A stretch of DNA of 64,000 nucleotides from Thermohalobaculum sp039030715 (GTDB lineage: Bacteria; Pseudomonadota; Alphaproteobacteria; Rhodobacterales; Rhodobacteraceae), in assembly GCA_039030715.1 (NCBI GenBank), contig JBCCDU010000001.1, positions 62,001-126,000 of the forward strand, read 5' to 3'. Positions 16,749 to 24,397 of the stretch are shown here, piece after piece; positions within the stretch are counted from its first letter, which is position 1, and the number at the start of each line of letters is the position of its first letter. The notes under the pieces were generated by a model, which was given only the letters and a program-made list of their open reading frames with translations, did not search any database and was not told the DNA's origin. The translations under genes and the position numbers were made by a program.

Positions 16749-17834
16749 ATGGCCCATCCCCTGTGCGGAGCGGATCTTGGAACTCTGGCCGCAGTGTTTC
16801 GCGCTGGCGGCGCGCCTGACCGCTGGGCCAGCGCGCTGGGCGTCTGGGGCGCCGCCCTGGGCCGCGCACCCCTGTCGACGCTGGAGCATCTGATCGCGAC
16901 CCCCAGCGCCCCGCGGCACGCGGAGATGCGCCCGCCGATCTTCATCCTCGGCCATTGGCGCTCGGGCACCACGCATCTCTACAATGTCATGAGCCTGGGC
17001 GAGTTCGGCTATGTCCCGCCGGTCGCCACGGGCCTGCCCTGGGACATGTTCGGCATCGCCCGCGCCCTGCGCCCGCTGCTCGAGCGCCAGTTGCCCGAAA
17101 CGCGGTTTATCGACAACATTCCCGTCACGCCGACCAGCCCGCAGGAGGACGAGATCGCGATCGCGAACATGTCGCCCTATTCGTTCTATCATGGCATCTA
17201 CTTCCCCCGCGCGTTCGACCGCCTGATCGACCGCGGGCTGTTCTTCGATGGCTGCGACCAGTCAGAAATCCAGGCCTGGCAGGCCCGTTTCATCCTGTTC
17301 CTGCGCCGGTTGGAGAAACATCAGGGCAAGCGGCTGCTGATCAAGAACCCCACCTACACGGCCCGCCCGGCGATGCTGAAGCAGCTCTTCCCCCGGGCGA
17401 AATTCATCCATATCCACCGCAACCCGTTCGACGTCTTCCTATCGATGCGGAACTTCTACACCAAGCTGCTGGCGGAGCTGGCACTGCAGGACGTCCCGCC
17501 AGAGGTGGATATCGACGCCACGATCCTGCGCGTCTATGCGCGCATGATGACGACATTCCAGGCCCAGACCGCAGGCTGGGACAGCCCAGATTTTGTCGAG
17601 CTGCCCTACGACCTGCTGGACCGCCAGCCGGTCGAGGCCCTGGCGCGCATCTATAATGGTTTGGAGCTGGACGGCTTCGACACCGCCCGTCCCCGCTTCG
17701 AAGCCTATCTGGAGGGTGTCAAAACCTTCCGCAAGAACAGCTTCAAGGGCGACCGGGACGCGGTGGACCTGGTCTCGCGCCACTGGGCCCCATGGATCGA
17801 GAAATGGGGCTATGCCGTGCCCCAGGCCGCATGA
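16749..17834 (+). CDS. PAPS-dependent sulfotransferase family protein
   Basis: A 361-residue sulfotransferase. The 5'-phosphosulfate loop 'ILGHWRSGTTHLYN' is near residue 70. The second PAPS contact region 'KFIHIHRNPFDVFLSMRNFY' lies near residue 220, and the C-terminal 'GDRDAVDLVSRHW' region resembles the stem that closes the site. It moves a sulfo group from PAPS to an unknown acceptor; no membrane segment is evident. It overlaps the following propeller gene by four bases, which in turn overlaps hpnA, so all three are likely one translational unit. Placement beside the hopanoid block suggests a lipid or sugar acceptor, by inference. Start at 16749; an upstream start at 16695 is less likely. 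Confidence 0.85.
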   Translation: MAHPLCGADLGTLAAVFRAGGAPDRWASALGVWGAALGRAPLSTLEHLIATPSAPRHAEMRPPIFILGHWRSGTTHLYNVMSLGEFGYVPPVATGLPWDMFGIARALRPLLERQLPETRFIDNIPVTPTSPQEDEIAIANMSPYSFYHGIYFPRAFDRLIDRGLFFDGCDQSEIQAWQARFILFLRRLEKHQGKRLLIKNPTYTARPAMLKQLFPRAKFIHIHRNPFDVFLSMRNFYTKLLAELALQDVPPEVDIDATILRVYARMMTTFQAQTAGWDSPDFVELPYDLLDRQPVEALARIYNGLELDGFDTARPRFEAYLEGVKTFRKNSFKGDRDAVDLVSRHWAPWIEKWGYAVPQAA

Positions 17835-18874
17835 AACGCTGGCTGTTTTCGTTGTCTGGCCTGGTTCTGGTCGCGGCAGCGGTGGGTTGGCTCTGGTGGA
17901 TCAACCCGCCCGAGGCCATGGCGAGCCGCTTCGGGGCCGATCAATGTCAGCGCATCCAGGTTTTCGCCGCGGAACGCCCGGGCACGGCCGTGGTCGGGAT
18001 TGAAGATATCGCGGTTCTGGACGATCGGACGCTCGTGCTCTCGGCCCATGACAGGTTCGATCCGTCGCAGCCAAATGGCGGCCTCTACCGTCTGGGCCTC
18101 GACACGGTCGCCGACGGGCAAGCCCGGGTCACCGAGTTCCTTCCGGCCGACCTGTTCGATGGCGAGTTGCGCCCGCACGGGATCGCGCTTTCGCCCGACA
18201 AGCAACGCATCGCGGTGGTCAACCGGCTGCGCAATGGCAAGGTCGCGCTCGAATTTATTGAGGCGATAGGCTCGGATCGCGCGCGGCGCCAGCGCAGCGT
18301 CAACGACGCGTTTTGCCGGGCGAACGATGTCGTCGTGCTCGATGACGAAACAGCCGCCGTCACGCTCGACCGGCGCGCCTGCGATCCGGCTCCGGACGAT
18401 CTTCTGGGGCTCTGGCCCACCGGCAGGATCGTCCTGGTATCCCTCGCGACGGGCGCGCCGATCCGGTCCAGCGAGGCTTTGGCCTTTCCCAATGGGATAA
18501 CCCAGACCTGGGTGGCGGAGACGCGCGCCGGGCGGCTGACCGCCTGGGCGGGACCGCAAAGTGTCAATGGCAGGCTGGCAGACCCGATTGCCCTGCCGGG
18601 CGGGCCCGACAATCTCACCCGGGACGATGCGGGTGATCTGGTCGTGGCCCTGCACCCCTCGCTCTTGCGGCTCGCGCCCTATCGCTTTGGCTGGATAGAT
18701 CATGCGCCCAGCCGGATCGCGCGTGTCGATCCCGAAACGCGAGAAGTGGAAATCCTGTTCGACGATCCCACCGGCACGCTATTCTCCGCAGCCACCACCG
18801 GCGTTCTCACCGGCGGGCGGCTGATCGCCGGATCGATGCGCGACAGCGGGCTGCTGATCTGCGAGCCGGCATGA
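17831..18874 (+). CDS. Membrane-anchored arylesterase/SMP-30-like six-bladed propeller
   Basis: Residues 6-27 form one membrane segment or uncleaved signal ('WLFSLSGLVLVAAAVGWLWW'), placing the rest in the periplasm. The body has repeated propeller signatures seen in paraoxonase/arylesterase and strictosidine synthase-like proteins: 'VGIEDIAVLDD', 'RPHGIALSPDKQRIAVVNR', 'ANDVVVLDDETAAVT', 'LAFPNGITQ' and 'PGGPDNLTRDDAGDLVVAL'. Members hydrolyse esters or lactones with a central calcium; activity here is unproven. ATGA overlaps with the sulfotransferase upstream and hpnA downstream imply a shared pathway. Confidence 0.75.
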   Translation: MKRWLFSLSGLVLVAAAVGWLWWINPPEAMASRFGADQCQRIQVFAAERPGTAVVGIEDIAVLDDRTLVLSAHDRFDPSQPNGGLYRLGLDTVADGQARVTEFLPADLFDGELRPHGIALSPDKQRIAVVNRLRNGKVALEFIEAIGSDRARRQRSVNDAFCRANDVVVLDDETAAVTLDRRACDPAPDDLLGLWPTGRIVLVSLATGAPIRSSEALAFPNGITQTWVAETRAGRLTAWAGPQSVNGRLADPIALPGGPDNLTRDDAGDLVVALHPSLLRLAPYRFGWIDHAPSRIARVDPETREVEILFDDPTGTLFSAATTGVLTGGRLIAGSMRDSGLLICEPA

Positions 18875-19860
18875 AAGTGCTCGTCACCGGGGCCGCAGGT
18901 TTTCTGGGCCGCCATCTGGTCGACCGGCTGATGGCCCGGGGGGATCAGGTGCTCTGCTTCGATATCCAGTTCGATCACCCCCTGCCGAATTGGGCCGAGC
19001 CCGTGGCAGGCTCGATCACCGATCCGATTGCGCTGGCAAAGGCGATGAAGGGCTGCGATGCGGTGATCCACGGGGCGGCGATCACCAGTCTCTGGACCAG
19101 GAACTGGCGGGATTATCACCGGATCAACGTCGAGGGGACACGCACCGTCCTCGATGCCGCCTATGCCGAGGGAGTGCTGCAACTGGTGCATGTCTCCAGC
19201 TTCGTCACCCTGATCGCGGGCGCGCGCCAAAGCAGCGGGGCGCCGGACCTGGTGGATGAACGACTGGAGCTGCCCGCAGGCGCGATGCTGGGCCCCTATC
19301 CCAGGTCGAAGCGCCTGGCCGAGCTGCTTTGCCGCAACCATCCGCTCGACCCGGTGATCGTATTGCCGACCGCCCCGATCGGCCCGGGCGACCTTGTGCC
19401 GACGCCACCGGGGCAGATGCTGGCCGATCTGGCCGGGCGCCGTCTGCCGGCGCTGATCGACTGCACCTGGAACTTCGTCGATATCCGCTCGCTGGCCGAC
19501 GGGGTGATCGCGGCGATGGACAAAGGACAGCGCGGCAGGCGCTATTTGCTCGGCGGGCGGAACATGAACACGGCGGATCTGGCGGGGCTGTTCGAGCAGG
19601 TGGCGGGCGTGGCCGCGCCCAGGGCGCGCGTGCCCCACGCCGTGGCCCTGATGGCCGGTCATGTGGAACAATGCCTCTCCAGCCTGACCGGCACGCCCCC
19701 CAAGGGACCGCTTACAGGCATCCGCCTGGCGGGACCGCGCCTGTTCTTCGACCATGGCCGGGCCGCGCGCGAACTCGGCTATAAACCGGCTCCGATCGAC
19801 GCCGCGATGCGCGATGCGCTCGCTTGCATGCGAGAACGCGGTCGCGTGCCCGCCATGTGA
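18871..19860 (+). CDS. hpnA: Hopanoid-associated sugar epimerase/dehydratase HpnA
   Basis: Extended short-chain dehydrogenase with the NAD(P)-binding motif 'VLVTGAAGFLGRHLVDRL' at the N-terminus, an early aspartate ('CFDIQ') that favours NAD, and the 'YPRSKRLAE' Tyr-x-x-x-Lys catalytic pair near residue 143. 329 residues. HpnA proteins sit in hopanoid clusters and are thought to modify a nucleotide sugar or the hopanoid head group, though the exact reaction is unsettled. It is coupled to the propeller gene upstream. hpnB lies convergent on the other side of a repetitive palindrome. The assignment rests on family features plus the hopanoid context. Confidence 0.8.
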   Translation: MKVLVTGAAGFLGRHLVDRLMARGDQVLCFDIQFDHPLPNWAEPVAGSITDPIALAKAMKGCDAVIHGAAITSLWTRNWRDYHRINVEGTRTVLDAAYAEGVLQLVHVSSFVTLIAGARQSSGAPDLVDERLELPAGAMLGPYPRSKRLAELLCRNHPLDPVIVLPTAPIGPGDLVPTPPGQMLADLAGRRLPALIDCTWNFVDIRSLADGVIAAMDKGQRGRRYLLGGRNMNTADLAGLFEQVAGVAAPRARVPHAVALMAGHVEQCLSSLTGTPPKGPLTGIRLAGPRLFFDHGRAARELGYKPAPIDAAMRDALACMRERGRVPAM

Positions 19861-19934
19861 GTACCCCGGCACCGCGCTATCCATTTCGCACATCTTTTCC
19901 GACGATTTGCGCCGAGTGCGGCCTGGAGGGAGCC

Positions 19935-19998
19935 GTCCCGGACTTGATCCGGAACCTCTTGGCCAACCGCGAGAGAGGTCCCGGATCAAGTCCGGGAC
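19935..19998. repeat. Large inverted repeat (REP-like palindrome)
   Basis: Two 24-nt arms (19935-19958 and 19975-19998), identical in inverse orientation except for one base, flank a 16-nt loop. The core, GTCCCGGACTTGATCC, resembles repetitive extragenic palindromes common in Rhodobacteraceae intergenic spaces. It sits between the convergent hpnA and hpnB and could stop transcription in both directions. Confidence 0.7.
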
Positions 19999-20038
19999 GG
20001 CAAAGCCAGAAGGAGCGGCCGAGCACAGACGCCCAAAG

Positions 20039-21184
20039 CTATGGCGCGGCGGGATAGACCCGTCCCTTCCATGCACCGCCCCGCCCCGCCCAGTGGCGCC
20101 GCGCGGAATCCAGCGTCATCAGCATGTAGAGCAGCGCGGCAAACGGCAGAGACAGGCAGTGCCATGGCGGCATCCCGTAAAGCCGCGCCGTCGGGCGATA
20201 CGCCACCGACATGGCAGCCCATGCCCCGCCGCCCGCCAGCGCCAGTTGCCAATCGCCCAGCGCCAGACCAACCGCCACGCCGACAGGTGCTGCGAGATAG
20301 AGCAGCACCATCCCCAGTGTCGAACCCGCCAGCAGGACGGCCGAGTATCGGAGTTGGGTAAACGCCGTCCGCGCCACCATCGTCCAAACCGATCCCAACG
20401 CCCGATTGTCGCGCAGAGAGATCACCGCATCCCGCGCCAGCCCCAGCCAGATGCGATGCCCAGCCTGTTGTACCCGCGCCGCCAGGGTGCAATCGTCGAT
20501 CAAAGCCCCCCGGATCGCCGCGATCCCGCCGATATCGCGCAACGCCTCGGTCCGCAGCAGCACACAGCCCCCGGCGGCCCCCGCCATTCGGCGTGCCGGA
20601 TCGTTCACCCACGGGAAGGGATAGAGCTTCTGGAAAAAGAAGACGAAAGCCGGGATCAGCAACCCACCCCAGAGCCCGCGCGCATCCAGCCGCGCCATCA
20701 GAGAGACCATGGCCCGCCGATCCGCCTGGGCCTTGGCGACCAGGCGGCGCAGCGTGTCCGGCGCATGCAGGATATCGGCATCGGTCAAGAGCAGGAACGG
20801 CGCCGACCCCGCCTCGGCGATCCCGCAATGCATGGCCCAGAGCTTGCCGGTCCAGCCGGGCTCGATCGGCGGCGCCTCCACCACCCGAATCGGACGCGCG
20901 CCATCGACCGCCCGCGCGATCTCGCCGGTTCCATCGTCGGAGCTGTCATCGATCAGGATGATCTCGAGCTGCCCCGGATAGTCGCTGGCGGCGTGGGCGC
21001 GCAGAACCTCACCAATCGTCGCGGCCTCGTTTCGCGCCGGGATCACCGCGGTGACGTCCGGCCAGGCCTGCGGCTCCGGCGGTTGGCCCAGCCGCTGGTC
21101 GGCGCGCCAGAACCCACGCGGGAAGCCACCCCAGAATGCGATCAGGCCAAGCCAAATCGCCAGCGATATCAGAACCACGATCAT
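20039..21184 (-). CDS. hpnB: Hopene-associated glycosyltransferase HpnB
   Basis: A GT2-type membrane glycosyltransferase of 381 residues. A membrane segment at residues ~2-20 is followed by the catalytic domain: 'VTAVIPARNEAATIGEVL', 'ILIDDSSDDGTGEIA', the metal-binding 'LLLTDADILH', and 'RGALIDDCTLAARVQQAG'. Two or three further membrane segments lie at the C-terminal end (about 300-355). HpnB is regularly linked to hopanoid genes but its sugar donor and acceptor are not firmly known. The start at 21184 is chosen because residues further upstream in the same frame are arginine/proline-rich and antisense to hpnC. It is divergent from hpnC across 152 bp. Confidence 0.88.
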   Translation of the reverse strand: MIVVLISLAIWLGLIAFWGGFPRGFWRADQRLGQPPEPQAWPDVTAVIPARNEAATIGEVLRAHAASDYPGQLEIILIDDSSDDGTGEIARAVDGARPIRVVEAPPIEPGWTGKLWAMHCGIAEAGSAPFLLLTDADILHAPDTLRRLVAKAQADRRAMVSLMARLDARGLWGGLLIPAFVFFFQKLYPFPWVNDPARRMAGAAGGCVLLRTEALRDIGGIAAIRGALIDDCTLAARVQQAGHRIWLGLARDAVISLRDNRALGSVWTMVARTAFTQLRYSAVLLAGSTLGMVLLYLAAPVGVAVGLALGDWQLALAGGGAWAAMSVAYRPTARLYGMPPWHCLSLPFAALLYMLMTLDSARRHWAGRGGAWKGRVYPAAP

Positions 21185-21336
21185 GCCCCCGGTTACACCG
21201 CGCCAGACAGGTCCACAAGATCGCCGCATTGACCAGGTCGCACGATTGCGCGATACGCGTTGCTCGCGCCCGCAGCATTGTCGCGATTGTCTTCGGAAGG
21301 GCTTGTCTGTAGGTTGGCGCAAAGGACAGTGAGCCG

Positions 21337-22212
21337 ATGTTAGAGCAGGCCGTGACAGGCACACATACCAGCCAGGCAGAAGCGTCGATCGAGACGCCAT
21401 CCGGCAAGGGCGCCGAGGACGAGAACTTCCCCGTAGGCTCGCGCCTGATCGCACCGCATCTGCGCCCCCATGTGATGCGCTACTACGCCTTCGCGCGCGG
21501 CACCGACGATATCGCCGACAACCCGGATCTGAGCCCGGCGGAGAAAGTGCGCCGCCTCGACCTCTTCGACGCGGGCTTGCAGCCGGGCGCGCGGACGCCA
21601 GAGATCTCGACCCGCCTGCGCGACAGCCTGGCGGAGACTGGGGTAGAGATCTCCTGCGCCAGCGACCTGCTGGTGGCGTTCCGGGCCGACGCGACCAAGC
21701 TGCGCTACGCCGATTGGGATGAACTGCTGGATTACTGCCGCCATTCCGCCCATCCGGTGGGTCGCTATCTGCTGCAATTGCATGGCGAGGATCCGGCGAC
21801 GGCGGGGCCTGGCGATGCCCTCTGCGCGGCGCTCCAGGTGCTGAACCACTTGCAGGATATCGGCGACGACCGGCGCAATCTGGACCGGGTCTATGTGCCC
21901 GGCGACTGGATGGCGCAGGCCAATGTGACGATCGAGGATCTGGACCGCGATCGTGCGACCCCCGGCCTGCGCCGCGTGATCGACCGCTGCCTCGATGGCA
22001 GCGATGCCCTGCTCGACCGCGCGCAACCCCTCGCGGCAATGGTCCGCGACCGGCGCCTGGCGGCGGAGGTTGCGGTGATCCAGCGGCTCGCCCGGCGGCT
22101 GGCGGCACGGCTGCGGCGCGAAGATCCGCTCGCGGGCCGGGTGAAACACTCGAAATGGGACCTTGCCCTCGGCATCCTCGCCGGGGCCAGCCGTTTCGCG
22201 GGCATCAAATGA
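21337..22212 (+). CDS. hpnC: Hydroxysqualene synthase HpnC
   Basis: Trans-isoprenyl diphosphate synthase fold. HpnC converts presqualene diphosphate into hydroxysqualene. The first aspartate-rich region is 'YYAFARGTDDIADNPDLSP' and the second 'VLNHLQDIGDDRRNLDRVYVP', both typical of the squalene/phytoene synthase family. 291 residues with a ~25-residue polar lead. It opens the coupled run hpnC-hpnD-hpnE-shc; its stop overlaps the hpnD start (ATGA). Confidence 0.92.
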   Translation: MLEQAVTGTHTSQAEASIETPSGKGAEDENFPVGSRLIAPHLRPHVMRYYAFARGTDDIADNPDLSPAEKVRRLDLFDAGLQPGARTPEISTRLRDSLAETGVEISCASDLLVAFRADATKLRYADWDELLDYCRHSAHPVGRYLLQLHGEDPATAGPGDALCAALQVLNHLQDIGDDRRNLDRVYVPGDWMAQANVTIEDLDRDRATPGLRRVIDRCLDGSDALLDRAQPLAAMVRDRRLAAEVAVIQRLARRLAARLRREDPLAGRVKHSKWDLALGILAGASRFAGIK

Positions 22213-23129
22213 ACCTCCATGTCGGGCCGCTCGGCACGGGGTTGGAGGCGCTGGCCCCCCTGCCCGCGCCCCCCGGCGTTGCGCCGCAGGAGGTCGCGGC
22301 AAGGATCACTGCACGCTCCGGCACCTCGTTCGGGCCCGGTATGCGGCTGCTCTCGCGACCCCGGCGCGAGGGGATGTGGGCGCTCTATGCCTTCAGCCGG
22401 GTGATCGACGACATCGCGGACGAGGATTGGCCGCTGGCCGACAAACACCGACTGCTGGACGAATGGCGGGGTGAGATCGCGGCGCTCTATGCGGGCAGCC
22501 CGGCCTCGGCCATCGGTCAGGCTCTAGTCGCGCCGGTGGCGGCCTTCGATCTGCCGCAGGAGGAGTTTCTGGCCCTGATCGACGGGATGCAGATGGATGC
22601 GGACGGTCCGGTCGTGGCCCCTCCGATGGAGGAGCTGCGCCTCTATACCCGCCGGGTCGCGGGGGCGGTTGGCCTCCTCTCCATGCGCATCTTCGGTGCC
22701 TGGCAGGGCCAGGTCTCGCAGGATTTCGGGCTGGCCCTGGCGGATGCGTTCCAGCTCACCAACATCCTGCGGGATGTTGAGGAGGATGCGGGCCTCGGCC
22801 GTCTCTACCTGCCCCGCGAGATGCTGGTGCGGGCGGAGATGCCGCTGGACCCCGCCCTGATCCCCGGCCATCCCGGCCTGCGGCAAGTCGGCGCCGAACT
22901 GGGCGGCCTGGCGCGGGCGGAATTCGACCGCGCCCGCGCGCTCATCCCCGCCCATTCCCGCCTGGCACTGACGCCCGCGCTGATGATGATGGGGGTCTAC
23001 GAGACCTACCTGGCGAGGATGGAGGCCGCGGGTTTCGAACGCGGGCTCAACCTGAAACTCTCGAAACGGGCAAAGATCGCGCGCGGCCTCGGCGCCGTAC
23101 TCTGGCCCGGGCGGGCGTCCAATGGCTGA
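22209..23129 (+). CDS. hpnD: Presqualene diphosphate synthase HpnD
   Basis: Condenses two farnesyl diphosphates into presqualene diphosphate, the step before HpnC. Motifs: 'RREGMWALYAFSRVIDDIADE' (first Asp-rich helix), 'YTRRVAGAVGLLSMRIFG' and 'AFQLTNILRDVEEDAGLGRLYLP' (second Asp-rich helix). 306 residues. The ATG at 22209 overlaps the hpnC stop. Its 3' end overlaps hpnE by 8 bp. Farnesyl diphosphate would come from ispA at 32718. Confidence 0.93.
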   Translation: MNLHVGPLGTGLEALAPLPAPPGVAPQEVAARITARSGTSFGPGMRLLSRPRREGMWALYAFSRVIDDIADEDWPLADKHRLLDEWRGEIAALYAGSPASAIGQALVAPVAAFDLPQEEFLALIDGMQMDADGPVVAPPMEELRLYTRRVAGAVGLLSMRIFGAWQGQVSQDFGLALADAFQLTNILRDVEEDAGLGRLYLPREMLVRAEMPLDPALIPGHPGLRQVGAELGGLARAEFDRARALIPAHSRLALTPALMMMGVYETYLARMEAAGFERGLNLKLSKRAKIARGLGAVLWPGRASNG

Positions 23130-24381
23130 CGGAGCTGTGCATGTAGTAGGCGCGGGCCTTGCCGGGCTCTCGACCGCGCTCCGCCTCGCCAGCCAAGGCC
23201 GCAAAGTGCGGGTTTGGGAGGCGTCTGGCCATGCCGGCGGGCGCTGCCGGTCCTTCCACGACGCCCGGCTTGATCGGCAGATCGACAATGGCAACCATCT
23301 GGTTCTGAGCGGCAATACCTCGGTCCGCGCCTATCTGGGCCTCGCAGGCGCTTCGGATGCGCTGGTGCCCGCGCCCGACGCGCATTTCCCCTTTGCGGAT
23401 CTGGAAACCGGACAGCACTGGACCGTCCGGATGAACAAGGGGCCGCTGCCCTGGTGGATCGCAGCACCCGGACGGCGCATCCCGGACACGGGGCTCTGGG
23501 ACTATCTGCGCGGTGCCGCCCTGGCCCTGGCCCGCCCCGGCACGACCGTGGCCGAGGCGTTGCCAGCCCGCGGCCCGATCTGGCAGCGGTTTTGGGAGCC
23601 CTTGACCCTCGCCGTCCTGAACACGACGCCGGAGAAGGGCGCGGCAAGCCTGCTCTGGCGGGTGATGCGCGAGACATTCGCACGCGGCGAGGCGCATTGC
23701 CGCCCCATGTTTGCGCCAGAAGGTCTGGGCACGTCCCTGGTCGAACCGGCCCTCGCACGGCTGGAGGCGCTGGGCGCCGAGATCACATTTTTCGCCCCCC
23801 TCGCGGGGATCGAGACCGCGGATGGCCGTGCCGCGACCCTGCATTTCAAGGACCGCGACGCCGTGGCACTGGCGCCCGTAGACAGGGTTGTCCTGGCCCT
23901 GCCCCCGGCGCGGCTGGGCGCCGTCCTGCCCGAGATGGATCTGCCGCGCGACGAACATGCCATCCTGAACGCCCATTTCGTGGTTCCCGATGCGGCGAAA
24001 CTCAAGGCGCTGCCACCGTTTATCGGCACCGTGGGCTCCAAGACCCACTGGATTTTCATCCGCGGGGATGTGGTCAGCCTGACCATCAGCGCCGCCGATC
24101 AGATGGATGTGCTGGGCGGCGACCGAGAGGCGCTGCTGGGTGCGCTCTGGTCCGAGACCCGCGCGGCGCTGGGGTTGGAGGGCGATTATCTGGCCGGGCG
24201 CATCCTGACCGAAAGGCGCGCCACATTTGACCAATCCCCTGCAGGTGTGGCAAAGCGGCCTCGGGCTTGCACACCGCTGAATAATCTCTATTTGGCGGGA
24301 GATGTGACCGATACCGGGCTGCCGGCAACAATTGAGGGTGCGATCCGGTCCGGAGAGACCGCCGCCCGGCTGGCCGCATGA
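23122..24381 (+). CDS. hpnE: Hydroxysqualene dehydroxylase HpnE
   Basis: FAD-dependent amine-oxidase-fold enzyme that reduces hydroxysqualene to squalene, completing the HpnCDE route. The dinucleotide motif 'HVVGAGLAGLSTALRLASQGRKVRVWEA' starts at residue 5, followed by 'GHAGGRCRS'. The C-terminal FAD motif 'NNLYLAGDVTDTGLPATIEGAIRSGETAA' is present. 419 residues. It overlaps hpnD and ends 16 bp before the cyclase start. Confidence 0.93.
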   Translation: MADGAVHVVGAGLAGLSTALRLASQGRKVRVWEASGHAGGRCRSFHDARLDRQIDNGNHLVLSGNTSVRAYLGLAGASDALVPAPDAHFPFADLETGQHWTVRMNKGPLPWWIAAPGRRIPDTGLWDYLRGAALALARPGTTVAEALPARGPIWQRFWEPLTLAVLNTTPEKGAASLLWRVMRETFARGEAHCRPMFAPEGLGTSLVEPALARLEALGAEITFFAPLAGIETADGRAATLHFKDRDAVALAPVDRVVLALPPARLGAVLPEMDLPRDEHAILNAHFVVPDAAKLKALPPFIGTVGSKTHWIFIRGDVVSLTISAADQMDVLGGDREALLGALWSETRAALGLEGDYLAGRILTERRATFDQSPAGVAKRPRACTPLNNLYLAGDVTDTGLPATIEGAIRSGETAARLAA

Positions 24382-24397
24382 CGGAATGAGGCGACGA

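Noticed and set aside
16463..16972. 169-codon minus-strand frame overlapping the sulfotransferase start
   Set aside because: Antisense for half its length, with no motif or ribosome binding site.
21185..22108. N-terminal extension of HpnB
   Set aside because: The extra residues are Arg/Pro/Ser-rich and antisense to hpnC; the family fold begins at 21184.
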